In this document: positions 46,274-57,690 of the stretch, one piece after another
Layout of the letters: each line of letters starts with the position of its first letter
Numbering within the stretch: the first letter of the stretch is position 1
Origin: Ignavibacteria bacterium
GTDB lineage: Bacteria; Bacteroidota; Ignavibacteria; SZUA-365
Length of the DNA: 64,000 bases
Direction of reading: 5' to 3'
Assembly (NCBI GenBank): GCA_016720835.1
Contig: JADKJW010000003.1
Coordinates: forward strand, 62,001 to 126,000
Program-made: the position numbers and the translations under genes
Notes under the pieces: model-generated
Databases searched by the model: none
Seen by the model: only the letters and a program-made list of their open reading frames with translations
What the model was told of the DNA's origin: nothing

Positions 46274-47968
46274 TTACTCTCTCACCATCACGAACTTCCC
46301 GACCTCCACCGCGCCGCCCGCATCCAGCGTGTAGAAGTAGACGCCTGTCGCGGCAGGATTTCCGTCCTCGCCGACGCCGTTCCAGGCGACGAAGCGCCCG
46401 AAGACGGCGTCGCTCGCGACGGGCTCATCGCCGAAGCGAATGACGCGCGACATCCCAGCGGTGAAAATGGTCAACGTGACCTTCGATGCGGCGATGCTCT
46501 TCGGAACGCCGAAGCGGATCACCCCGTCGCGCCCGGGATGGTAGGGATTCGGCGACACGGGACTGCTCTCGCGCAGCACGCCGAGGACGGAGACGCAGAA
46601 GATCGGCGCGGACGCCGTGAAGCGATACGACCAGCCGTTGCCGACGGGCACTGCCCCACTCCCCGATACAGTCGGCCCCGCCTCGAGCGAAAAGGCCGTT
46701 CCCGACATGCTCTTGCGCGCCGCGCTGTTCACGTCGGTGTTCGTCACGGCGAAGGCCACGGCGTCGCCACCCGAGGACGCGCGGAAGTACATGAAGGAGA
46801 GAGGCGGGAGCACGCCGGCGAACGCGACCTTGTCGCCGACCGGCAGGTCGGAGGCGATCCGCGCGAGCGGGTAGTCGCGCGCGTGCTCGAATGTCTCTCC
46901 GGCCGCAGCCTGCGAGGCGCGCGCGCCGGTGAAGTAGCTCCGCCGCGCCAGCGCGCAGTACTCCGCGCCGAGGTCGCCGGGCGGATGCTGCGCGCGCAGC
47001 GCCGCGTCGAGCGACGTCACCGGTTCCGTCTGCCGGATGTTCTCCCAGGCCTGTCGCAATACCGACCTGTCGATCCGTTTCTCGATCAGGATCGGCAGCA
47101 GCACCAGAGGATAGCCGTCCCCGTCGTCGCGCACGAAACTCCGCTCCGGACGCCCGAGGAAATCGTCCACGTACTGGTAATAGTCGGGGATGCCGGGGAA
47201 CACGGCCTGTTCGCACCAGGTGGACGTCATCTCGTGGAAGTACCGATCGTCGTCGCACAAGCCGTAACTGCCGAACTGCACCATGTGATGGAATTCGTGC
47301 GCGGCGGTGACGCGCGCGGCGTCGAGTCCGCGCGTCACGAAGCCCGAGGAGAAATCGTTGTCGATGATGATGTGCGATGTCCACAATCCCCTCCGCGTGG
47401 CGGCAGGGATCTCCGTCAGCCATTCGGTGACGCCGTAGTCCTTGGAGTTCCGGATGTACACGTCGTATGCCGACCTTCCCGCTTCGAACGGCGGCGGGGC
47501 ATAGCCGAGTTCCGTCACTTCCACCGTGTACGCCGAATCGAAGAAGCGGCCCACTTCCCGCGCGTATAGCGCGGCCGTGCCGGGGATGCGCTGCACGTCG
47601 GCGTCGAGGAGTGCGGCGGCATCCGCTCCCAGAGTATCGTAGTGGATGAGGAATTTTCCCGACGGACTCGGGACGGCGTCCTGCGTCCTCGGAGGTTGCA
47701 TGAGCGCGCGCAGCGCGGCTTGGCGATCGCTTGTCATCGTCCTCAGGCGCCGCGCCGCTTCGAAGGTCACATCCAGTCCGCAGCGCCGCGGGCGTTCGCT
47801 TTCGACCGCCATGCCGCCGCCTCCCTGCCTTCGAGCCGCGAGGAAGGCCAGGAACTCGTCGTCGCTCATTCGCGATATCGCGTCCCGCTGTGCAAAGGCG
47901 GGAAGCGCTGCGACGACGACGAGCAAGAATGCCGCAAGTCTTGTCAACGGTCGTGACCCGCGTCTCAC
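46274..47968 (-). CDS. Exported zincin metalloprotease (MXAN_6640-like) with T9SS tail
   Basis: A 564-residue protein. The zinc motif HEFHH occurs in RVTAAHEFHHMVQFGSYG, with a downstream acidic partner in YFHEMTSTWCEQAVFPGIPDYY, as in the MXAN_6640 family of putative metalloproteases. The signal peptide (TRLAAFLLVVVAALPAFAQ) lies at the N-terminus only if translation starts at GTG 47968 (or TTG just after). No ATG suits it, although the frame is open upstream through the 21-bp repeats. The C-terminus (VSPNPYHPGRDGVIRFGV, ATGVYFYTLDAGG) is a T9SS sorting domain. It probably degrades extracellular protein together with the subtilisin. Confidence 0.85.
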   Translation of the reverse strand: MRRGSRPLTRLAAFLLVVVAALPAFAQRDAISRMSDDEFLAFLAARRQGGGGMAVESERPRRCGLDVTFEAARRLRTMTSDRQAALRALMQPPRTQDAVPSPSGKFLIHYDTLGADAAALLDADVQRIPGTAALYAREVGRFFDSAYTVEVTELGYAPPPFEAGRSAYDVYIRNSKDYGVTEWLTEIPAATRRGLWTSHIIIDNDFSSGFVTRGLDAARVTAAHEFHHMVQFGSYGLCDDDRYFHEMTSTWCEQAVFPGIPDYYQYVDDFLGRPERSFVRDDGDGYPLVLLPILIEKRIDRSVLRQAWENIRQTEPVTSLDAALRAQHPPGDLGAEYCALARRSYFTGARASQAAAGETFEHARDYPLARIASDLPVGDKVAFAGVLPPLSFMYFRASSGGDAVAFAVTNTDVNSAARKSMSGTAFSLEAGPTVSGSGAVPVGNGWSYRFTASAPIFCVSVLGVLRESSPVSPNPYHPGRDGVIRFGVPKSIAASKVTLTIFTAGMSRVIRFGDEPVASDAVFGRFVAWNGVGEDGNPAATGVYFYTLDAGGAVEVGKFVMVRE

Positions 47969-48200
47969 TGCAATTCCGTGAGGATCTGATTCTTTCGCAC
48001 CCTTCGTCCCATGCGGTGTGGATTCATTCTGAAAATGCGCACTTCCAATTCCCGTCAGCAAGCGGATTTGATGGTACTGAAATTTGACTCGCAAGGCAAT
48101 GCACGGGCCGATGCGGCATCGCGTTTGATCGATCCTCTTTCGAGTCCGTCCTCTCCGCCAACACATCAGACCCAACGACTTCTCAGAGGAGAAATTCTTC
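47969..48200. other. Non-coding DNA between the metalloprotease and the minisatellite
   Basis: No gene was seen. The open frames across it are only continuations of frames through the adjacent repeat array. Confidence 0.4.
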
Positions 48201-48482
48201 TGCGCATTGCGGCAATGCCTCCGCGCATTGGAGCGATGCACCTGCGCATTGGAACGATGCACCTGCGCATTGGAACGATGCACCTGCGCATTGGAACGAT
48301 GCACCTGCGCATTGGAGGGATGCACCCGCGCATTGGAGCGATGCACCTGCGCATTGGACGCACCTGCGCATTGGAGCGATGCACCTGCGCATTGGAGCGA
48401 TGCACCTGCGCATTGGAACGATGCACCTGCGCATTGGAACGATGCACCCGCGCATTGGAACGATGCGACCGCGCATAGGAGG
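48201..48482. repeat. 21-bp tandem minisatellite, about 13 copies
   Basis: The unit reads CTGCGCATTGG then A(A/G)CGATGCAC. The first and last copies are diverged, one copy near 48348 is 4 bp short, and inner copies differ at one to three positions. Because 21 is a multiple of three, several frames stay open across it (for example a seven-residue M-H-L-R-I-G-T repeat on the plus strand), but no start, signal or homology supports a protein. It lies between the divergent metalloprotease and hypothetical genes. Confidence 0.92.
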
Positions 48483-48690
48483 AAGTGGCGGCCCAAAAGT
48501 CTTGATAAACAACGACATGAGGAAACACCACGTACGTTTTTCGAAAAGGCCGGGAACATTCACCGGGACTCGCGAGTACAATTGACTGAGGCGTTTTCCG
48601 AGGGCCTGAGTGCGAAAAACGACGCGGATCACATACACAAGCGGACGAACGCAGTGTCACCTATCACTCGCTCATCAAAGGGAGAATTGC

Positions 48691-49491
48691 ATGACCGGCC
48701 TCCAACTCAACCAGTTGTCGATGTATCGCTCCCTGGCGGAATTCCTCGCCGGGCATTCCGACATCATCGCGGGCATCGAAATCCTCCCGACCATCGTCGC
48801 GGAGTTCAACGCAAACCTCACGGCCATCGAGCGCGAGGCGCAAACGCAGGGCAGGGTCACGGCCGGCAAAACCGATGTGAAACTCGATGCCGAGGAGCGG
48901 CTGTCCGCCATGATGATCCTGATCGCCGAAGTGCTCTACGCCTACGCAACGCGCACCGGGAATCTCGAAACCCTGGCAAAGGCATCCATGAGTAGATGGC
49001 GCCTCAGGCGTCTGCGCGATTCCGAACTGAGCATGCAAGCGCGCATTTTCCTCGAAGAGGCCTCGGCCCATTCCACCGGTATGGCGCGCTTCGGCATTGG
49101 AGACGCCGTGCTGCTGAAGTACCGCGAGGCGATTGCCGCCTTCGAAGACGCGCTGGAAGCGCGCAACGGCAGCCTGGCCCATCGCAAGGTGACGCGCTCG
49201 GATCTCCGTGCGCTCTTCGACGCCACGGACAGAATGCTGGAAGACCAGCTCGACGGCCTGATGGGACACTTCCGCGATTCGCACCCCTCATTCCACGAAA
49301 CCTACCGCGCGCTGCGCGTCGTCAGGTCCAACCCGGCGCGCCGCCGTTCCACGGAAACCGAACACGTCTCCGCAGCAGGCAGCGGATACGGCAAGAGCGT
49401 GACACACGCGCTTGTCGCGGAGCCCTCACACGACGTGGATGCAGCCCCCTCGCCCGCGGTGGAGGCAGAGCCCGGCGCAGTCATTCCGTAG
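48691..49491 (+). CDS. Hypothetical helical protein
   Basis: A 266-residue soluble protein with an AAAGGGAG ribosome site. Residues 1-210 are predicted by eye to be mostly helical (LSMYRSLAEFLAGHSDIIAGIEILPTIVAEF, KLDAEERLSAMMILIAEVLYAYA, DLRALFDATDRMLEDQLDGLMGHF). The C-terminal 50 residues are disordered, rich in Ser, Ala, Pro and Glu. The pattern of repeated amphipathic helices recalls a class of FCB proteins of unknown function that are often found in several copies per genome. I do not recognise a motif. A strong hairpin follows the stop. Confidence 0.7.
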   Translation: MTGLQLNQLSMYRSLAEFLAGHSDIIAGIEILPTIVAEFNANLTAIEREAQTQGRVTAGKTDVKLDAEERLSAMMILIAEVLYAYATRTGNLETLAKASMSRWRLRRLRDSELSMQARIFLEEASAHSTGMARFGIGDAVLLKYREAIAAFEDALEARNGSLAHRKVTRSDLRALFDATDRMLEDQLDGLMGHFRDSHPSFHETYRALRVVRSNPARRRSTETEHVSAAGSGYGKSVTHALVAEPSHDVDAAPSPAVEAEPGAVIP

Positions 49492-49547
49492 GATCTCCGT
49501 CCGCGCCGGGTCTGGTCAGCCCGGCAGCGCGGGATCCGCGTGCGCAT

Positions 49548-49579
49548 CCCGCCCCGCATTCCGAGGAGTGCGGGGCGGG
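49548..49579. terminator. GC-rich hairpin after the helical hypothetical gene
   Basis: CCCGCCCCGCA (49548-49558) pairs perfectly with TGCGGGGCGGG (49569-49579) across a 10-nt loop. There is no T-run, so its role as terminator is tentative. Confidence 0.5.
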
Positions 49580-49657
49580 TATGCGGAGACGTATCACACG
49601 TGATGAGAATGTGATCACAGGGCGATCACTGATTTTCACGTGAAGAACCCGTACGTT

Positions 49658-49681
49658 AAACCCATCGAATTCGACGGGTTT
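49658..49681. promoter_or_regulatory. 24-bp near-perfect palindrome upstream of the DinD-like gene
   Basis: AAACCC-A-TCGAATTCGA-C-GGGTTT matches its own reverse complement except for one base pair and lies 58 bp before the ATG. Size and place suit an operator. The GTGATCAC/GATCAC elements at about 49611-49629 are a second inverted motif. It does not look like the known LexA boxes of Escherichia or Bacillus. Confidence 0.45.
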
Positions 49682-49739
49682 GGAGTCCATACTGAGCGAC
49701 AACTGGCAGATTTCAGAGTAACGATTGGAGGCAGGAACC

Positions 49740-50603
49740 ATGGGGAAAAAACTTTCGAGTAACGCCGGTGCGCACGTGTCACCCTTCGAACGAATAAAGC
49801 GGACGAATGACGATGGCAACGAATTCTGGGAGAGCCGCGAACTGGCGGACATCCTCGAGTACGCGCAGTATCGAAACTTTGAAGCCGTGATCGAAAAGGC
49901 GAAACTGGCGTGCATCAACAGTGGACATCGCATCGAGGATCATTTTGCTGACGTCAGCAAAATGATCGAAGTCGGGAAAGGTGGAAAGCGCGAGATCAAT
50001 AACACCTTGCTTTCCCGCTATGCCTGTTACCTCGCGATACAAAACGCGGATCCCGGGAAGGCAATCGTCTCCCAGGGCCAAAGCTATTTTGCCGTTCAGA
50101 CACGCCGTCAGGAATTGGCTGACGCGCGCACTGAAGACGAACGCCGCCTGCTGTTGCGCGAGGAGATCAGGCGCCACAATGCGCAACTGGCTGAAGCCGC
50201 CAGAGGCGCGGGCGTCATCAAGCCGCTCGACTACGCGATCTTCCAGAACCACGGATATATGGGCTTGTACGGCGGATTGAAACAGGAAGACATTCATCGC
50301 CGGAAGGGCCTGAAAAAGAGTCAGAAGATTCTCGATCACATGGGCAGCACCGAACTGGCGGCCAATCTCTTCCGCGCCACACAAACCGAGGAAAAGCTGC
50401 GCCGCGAGGAGGTGCGCGGCAAAGACGCTGCAAACCGGACACACCGTGAGGTCGGCGCCAAAGTACGCAAAACCATCAAGGAACTTGGCGGAACCATGCC
50501 AGAGAAACTGCCTGTGGCGGAGAGCATCAAAAAGCTTGAATCCGCGAAGGAGAAGAAGCCGGAGAAGGCGAGATTGCCGAAGAAGAAGAAGAAGTCTGAA
50601 TAA
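49740..50603 (+). CDS. DinD-like DNA damage-inducible protein
   Basis: A 287-residue protein of the DinD family. Diagnostic stretches include FWESRELADILEYAQYRNFEAVIEKAKLAC, DHFADVSKMIEVGKGGKREI and LSRYACYLAIQNADPGKAIVSQGQSYFAVQTRRQEL, which form a Bro-N-like fold. In Escherichia coli dinD is SOS-induced, and its product disrupts RecA filaments. The lysine-rich tail (EKKPEKARLPKKKKKSE) would bind nucleic acid or act as a simple charged end. Codon use is somewhat less GC-biased than in neighbours, and the family is often carried by mobile islands. No integrase is nearby. Confidence 0.92.
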   Translation: MGKKLSSNAGAHVSPFERIKRTNDDGNEFWESRELADILEYAQYRNFEAVIEKAKLACINSGHRIEDHFADVSKMIEVGKGGKREINNTLLSRYACYLAIQNADPGKAIVSQGQSYFAVQTRRQELADARTEDERRLLLREEIRRHNAQLAEAARGAGVIKPLDYAIFQNHGYMGLYGGLKQEDIHRRKGLKKSQKILDHMGSTELAANLFRATQTEEKLRREEVRGKDAANRTHREVGAKVRKTIKELGGTMPEKLPVAESIKKLESAKEKKPEKARLPKKKKKSE

Positions 50604-50974
50604 ATACACGTGCAGAATTTGTCGACGGTTGAGGGCAGCGATCTACGGTACGGTCCATGTGCACAAAGGAAACTGCAACTGCCTGTACATGATTTTCCAC
50701 CTGCGGTGGGCTTGCCTTGTTTGCCTCATGGCGCTTTCCCAAGGGCTGACGCCCTGGGTTGGGGGACTGCAGCCAGCCTGCGGTGAACTTGCCGAAGTTC
50801 GTGCCGCGCCGCAATGCCCTTCGGGGCTCGGACCCTACCGATCCCCGCGTTGGCATCCCCGCGTCACGCCCCTTCGTCCCCACGGACCGCATCCCCGCGT
50901 CACCGCATCCCCGCGTCACCGCATCCCCGCGTCACCGCATCCCCGCGTCCACCCACCAGAAGCATCCGCACGAA
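50604..50974. repeat. Intergenic repeats: CCCAAGGGC hairpin and 16-bp tandem units
   Basis: No gene was seen. CCCAAGGGCTGACGCCCTGGG at 50738-50758 is a hairpin followed by CCCTTCGGGGCT. 50887-50950 has four tandem copies of the 16-bp unit CCGCATCCCCGCGTCA. The same hairpin family and a related CCCCGTGTCACCGCGT unit recur at 54478-54655, on the other side of the two-component genes. Confidence 0.8.
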
Positions 50975-52633
50975 CTACACGCTGTCGAGATACCGATGAA
51001 TCTGGTACAGACTCGCCGAGCCCTCGCCGACAGCTGCGGCGACGCGGCGGTTGGCGCCGCTTCTCACGTCGCCGATGGCGAAGACGCCGGGCACGCTGGT
51101 CTCGAACAGCATGGGATCGCGATCAAGATCCCAGCCCGCGGGCCGGCGTCCGCTGCGGAGCAGATCCTCGCCCGTCAGGATGAAGCCCTGCTCGTCGAGC
51201 TCCACGAAACCGCGCGCCATGGCGGAGTGCGGCGCAGCGCCGATGAAGATGAACATCGCGGCAGTCTCGAGCTCGCGCGTCGCTCCGCCGTCGCAGCCGC
51301 GGAGCAGCACCTTCTCGAGACGTTCTGAACCGCAGACACCGTCGATTTCCACATCGGTGAGCACGTCGATGTTCTCCGTCTCCTCGATGCGATCAGCGAG
51401 GTAGCGCGACATTGACTTCGCGACAGGCGATCGCGTGATGATGGTGACGCGCCGCGCGTAGCGGCTGAAGAACATCGCGCCCTGCCCGGCGGAATTCGCG
51501 CCGCCGACGACGCACACATCCTGTCCGCGGTAGGTGACGCCTTCGGTCATCGCCGCGCCGTAGTACACGCCGATGCCCTGGTAGCGCTCGATGCCCTCCG
51601 CCTCGAGCCGGCGCACCGACATTCCCGTCGCGAGCGAGACGGCGCGGCACGATACCTCGCTGCCGTCGGCGAAACGCACGATGCGATAGGGATCCTCGCG
51701 GCGCAATTCGACGACTTCGGTCGCCGACAGGATCTCCGCGCCGAAGCGCTTCGCCTGCGCCAGCGCCCGCTGCGCGAGATCCGCGCCGCTCACGCCCGCA
51801 GGAAAGCCGAGGTAGTTCTCGATGCGCGAGCTGGTCCCCGCCTGGCCGCCCGGCGCGTGCTGCTCGACGAGCAGGGCGCGGAGGCCTTCGGACGCCGCGT
51901 ACACGGCGTTCGCAAGGCCGGCCGGACCGGAACCGACGATCACCAGATCGTAATAGGGACGCGAAGCCTTCGTCTGCAGTCCGACCTTCTCCGCGAGTTC
52001 CGTATCGCCGGGCGCGACAAGCTGCGTGCCGTCAGGGAAAAACACGACGGGCAGCCTGGATCCGCCGCCGGGCAGCGCTTCAACCAGCTGCCTCATGCCG
52101 CCGTCGCGATCGAGATCCACCCACCGGTACGGCACGAGGTTGCGCGCGAGGAAGTCCTTCACCGCGTAGCTCTGCGACGAGAGCTGCGTGCCCGCCACGC
52201 GGATGCCGTCGTACGGAATGCGCGCGCGGCCCGTCCACCCCGCCAGAAGATCGTCGAGCACCGGAAAGAGTTTCTGCTCGGGCGGATCCCAGGGTTTCAT
52301 CAGGTAGTGATCGAGGCCGATGCGGTTGATGCTCACGATGGCGGCCTCGGTGTCGGCGTAGGCGGTGAGCAGCACCTTCAGCGCGTCCTCGTGAAGCGTG
52401 CGGAGACGGTCGAGGAGTTCGGTGCCTGTCATGCCGGGCATGCGCTGATCGACGAGGAAAAGCGCCACGGGCGTCCCGCGCGCCTTGAGTTGTTCGGCGG
52501 CGGCGAGGGCTTCGTCGCCCGACGCTGCCTTGAGCACGCGGTACGCGCTGCGGTAGTGGCCGCGCACATCGCGCTCGATGGCATTGAGCACTTCGGGATC
52601 GTCGTCGACGCAGAGAATGACGGGCTTGATCAT
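50975..52633 (-). CDS. Response regulator fused to a thioredoxin-reductase-like flavoprotein
   Basis: A 552-residue protein. Residues 1-125 are a receiver domain with phospho-acceptor Asp62 (FLVDQRMPG), Thr90 and Lys113. Residues about 145-225 resemble a glutaredoxin-like fold without CPxC (GTQLSSQSYAVKDFLARNLVPYRWVD). Residues 228-552 are an FAD/NAD(P)-binding pyridine-nucleotide disulfide oxidoreductase-like domain with GSGPAGLANA and VVGGANSAGQGA motifs and FAIGDVRSGANRR near the end. The redox-active CATC pair of true thioredoxin reductase is absent, so direct thioredoxin reduction is unlikely. It probably uses NAD(P)H redox state as an output. The start lies 19 bp after the stop of the kinase gene, its likely partner. 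Confidence 0.93.
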   Translation of the reverse strand: MIKPVILCVDDDPEVLNAIERDVRGHYRSAYRVLKAASGDEALAAAEQLKARGTPVALFLVDQRMPGMTGTELLDRLRTLHEDALKVLLTAYADTEAAIVSINRIGLDHYLMKPWDPPEQKLFPVLDDLLAGWTGRARIPYDGIRVAGTQLSSQSYAVKDFLARNLVPYRWVDLDRDGGMRQLVEALPGGGSRLPVVFFPDGTQLVAPGDTELAEKVGLQTKASRPYYDLVIVGSGPAGLANAVYAASEGLRALLVEQHAPGGQAGTSSRIENYLGFPAGVSGADLAQRALAQAKRFGAEILSATEVVELRREDPYRIVRFADGSEVSCRAVSLATGMSVRRLEAEGIERYQGIGVYYGAAMTEGVTYRGQDVCVVGGANSAGQGAMFFSRYARRVTIITRSPVAKSMSRYLADRIEETENIDVLTDVEIDGVCGSERLEKVLLRGCDGGATRELETAAMFIFIGAAPHSAMARGFVELDEQGFILTGEDLLRSGRRPAGWDLDRDPMLFETSVPGVFAIGDVRSGANRRVAAAVGEGSASLYQIHRYLDSV

Positions 52634-52652
52634 GGATTCCTGGAGATGAATG

Positions 52653-54344
52653 TTACTGCGCTTCCGGAGCGTCGCAGAGGAAGGGGATGGACACGGTGAA
52701 CACCGTCTTGCCGGGACGCGATTCCACGGCGAACCCACCCTTGTGCTTTTCGGTGACGATGCTATAACTGGTCGAAAGCCCGAGGCCCGTGCCCTTGCCC
52801 GGCTCCTTCGTCGTGAAGAAGGGATCGAAGATGCGCGGTAGTACCTCGGCGGGAATGCCCGGACCGTCGTCCTCGATTTCGACGGCGATGCCGCCGGGCC
52901 GGCGCCGCGTGCGTATCGTGATTTCGCCTTTGCGGTTCATGGCATCCGCGGCGTTGTCGAGCAGATTCGTCCAGACCTGGTTGAGTTCGCTCCCGAATGC
53001 CTGGATGAGCGGCACGTCGCTCCCGTAGTCGCGATACACGGTGACGCCCTCCTTCAGCTTGCTTCGCAGAATGACGAGGGTGTTGTCGAGACCTTCGTGC
53101 ACGTCCACCCGCTGCACTGGTCCCTGCCCGAGGTAGGAGTACCCCTTGAGCGCCTTGACGATTTCCGAAATGCGAGCGGAACCCTGGTTGATTTCGTAGA
53201 GCAGCGCATGCACGGGGAACGCCGCGGCGGCCCAGGCAAGCACGGCGGGCAGCAGCTCCGTGCGCAGGACGCCCGCAACCTGATCGAGCGAGGGCGGAGC
53301 GTACTCCATCGCGACAAGCACCGGCGCGATGCGCCACGCATCCTCGATGCCGTGCAGATCGAGCCACTCCTCGACGGCCTCTTCGCGGTCGGAGCGCTCG
53401 AGCGTCGAAATGCCGGAGGGCCGGCCCGCCATCGCGCGAGCGCGGTCCTCGATGCGCATGAGCAGGTCGCGCTCCGCGTCGGCAAGTCCGATGCCGGCGA
53501 TACGCACCTGCGCTGTTTCGAAGGCGGCGAACGCCTCGCGCAACTGCTCGGCTGCCCTGCCCGTCGCCGCGGCGGGATTGTTGAGTTCGTGCGCGACGCC
53601 CGCGGCCAGCGTGCCGAGCGTGGCCATCTTGTCGGCATGGCGCAATGCGCGCTCGGCGAGGTGCTGCCGCGTGACGTCCGTGCCGTAGACGAACACGAGG
53701 CTGCTCAGCCGGTCCAGACGATGCACGAACACGTATTCCTGCTCGCCGATCCATGCCTCGATCGGCGTGAGTTCGTCCGTGATGCGAAGCGCATCCCACT
53801 GCTCGGCGGTGAGTCCTGGACACACCTCGAGCCAGTTGCGGCCGATGAGATCGCCTCCGAACACCTCGCGCGACACGGCATTGGCCAGCACGATGCCGCC
53901 CTGCTGATCGATCTGAAAGACGGGGCCGGGATTCATCTCGGGGAAACGAACCATGTCCAGGAGCGCAGCGGATTTCTCCGCGAGTTCGAAGAGCGCGTCG
54001 CGCTGCTCGGTGATGTCGTGCCCGTAGGCGCATACGCGCAAGAGGTCGTCGGACACGACGAAGTGGAAGCGGAACATCCGCTCGCCGTGACTCGTCTCCA
54101 CCGTGGAGGATCCGCAACGCGCAACGAGACGCTCCCATGATGACGCGCTGAAACCGGGCACCAGGTCCGACCATCTGCGATTCCCGCTCACCGCGTCAGC
54201 GAACAGTCCCTTCGCCGCTGCGTTCGCAAAGAGCACCGCTCCCGCCCGGTCGAACAAGCACACCGGCTCCGGATTCAACTCCAGGAGCTCGATGAAGCGG
54301 ATCTCTTCTGCCGGAGATTTTCGCGTGCTGTCGTCACTGTGCAT
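52653..54344 (-). CDS. PAS-domain sensor histidine kinase
   Basis: A 563-residue protein with no transmembrane segment. Two PAS-like domains lie at about 15-125 and 145-250. A phosphoacceptor helix follows (MATLGTLAAGVAHELNNPAAA with His in the H-box), then an unusually long insert of about 180 residues (EWLDLHGIEDAWRIAP...), and the HATPase domain (NQVWTNLLDNAADAMNRKG, IEDDGPGIP, GKGTGLGLSTSYSIV). It should phosphorylate the receiver domain of the following fused flavoprotein. The ATG at 54344 is preferred over 54371 because similarity begins there. The operon is bracketed by related repeat sequences. Confidence 0.93.
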   Translation of the reverse strand: MHSDDSTRKSPAEEIRFIELLELNPEPVCLFDRAGAVLFANAAAKGLFADAVSGNRRWSDLVPGFSASSWERLVARCGSSTVETSHGERMFRFHFVVSDDLLRVCAYGHDITEQRDALFELAEKSAALLDMVRFPEMNPGPVFQIDQQGGIVLANAVSREVFGGDLIGRNWLEVCPGLTAEQWDALRITDELTPIEAWIGEQEYVFVHRLDRLSSLVFVYGTDVTRQHLAERALRHADKMATLGTLAAGVAHELNNPAAATGRAAEQLREAFAAFETAQVRIAGIGLADAERDLLMRIEDRARAMAGRPSGISTLERSDREEAVEEWLDLHGIEDAWRIAPVLVAMEYAPPSLDQVAGVLRTELLPAVLAWAAAAFPVHALLYEINQGSARISEIVKALKGYSYLGQGPVQRVDVHEGLDNTLVILRSKLKEGVTVYRDYGSDVPLIQAFGSELNQVWTNLLDNAADAMNRKGEITIRTRRRPGGIAVEIEDDGPGIPAEVLPRIFDPFFTTKEPGKGTGLGLSTSYSIVTEKHKGGFAVESRPGKTVFTVSIPFLCDAPEAQ

Positions 54345-54742
54345 GGGCGCCCGAAGTCGATACAAGGGCATCCCGCAAAAAGGGGTCTGCCTCGAATAAT
54401 GGTTTCCCTCCTAACACATTCCGGCAGCCATTGGTTCGAGCTTTGGCGGACTTGCCAGGTTTGTGACGCGCCGCAACCCCAGGGCTCACGCCCTGGGTTG
54501 GTGAATGCCAGCCACCTGCGAAGGACTTGCCAGGTTTGTGACGCGCCACAACCCCAGGGCTGACGCCCTGGGTTGGGAAATGTCGCCCCTTCGGGGCTCA
54601 AGGCGGGTTCCCCGTGTCACCGCGTCCCCGTGTCACCGCGTGTCACCGCGTCACCCTCCACCTGCAACCTTCCACCATTCACCTGCCCGAAACAAAAACG
54701 GGAGCCGAAGCTCCCGTCTATGTCTCGCAAACTCTGCGCCGT
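54345..54742. repeat. 75-bp period repeat with CCCAGGGC hairpins
   Basis: An element starting ACTTGCCAGGTTTGTGACGC and containing CCCAGGGCTSACGCCCTGGG occurs at 54450-54501 and 54525-54577, with few mismatches. It is followed by CCCCTTCGGGGCT and CCCCGTGTCACCGCGT-like units to 54655. The rest of the 398-bp gap has no gene. It precedes the kinase gene and mirrors the repeats at 50738-50950. Confidence 0.8.
54694..54717 (-). terminator. Rho-independent terminator of the gcvP end of the cluster
   Basis: On the minus strand ACGGGAGC (54717-54710) pairs with GCTCCCGT (54705-54698) around TTCG, followed by five T. It lies 25 bp beyond the gcvP stop. Confidence 0.9.
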
Positions 54743-57619
<2,877 letters not shown>

Positions 57620-57690
57620 GGGTGCTTTCTCGTGGTGGAAGGAGTGGTCGGGACCATTCCGGGTCCCTCGGGGGCTGGCGGCGCCGACGA

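Noticed and set aside
48011..48478. Plus-strand frame that translates the minisatellite into M-H-L-R-I-G-T heptads
   Set aside because: The frame is open only because the unit is 21 bp. There is no ribosome site, signal or homology, and other frames are equally open.
48201..48482. Possible CRISPR array
   Set aside because: Units are adjacent without spacers, so it is a tandem minisatellite.
49500..50610. Prophage or integrative element around the DinD-like gene
   Set aside because: No integrase, phage structural gene, tRNA or clear attachment repeat was found on either side.
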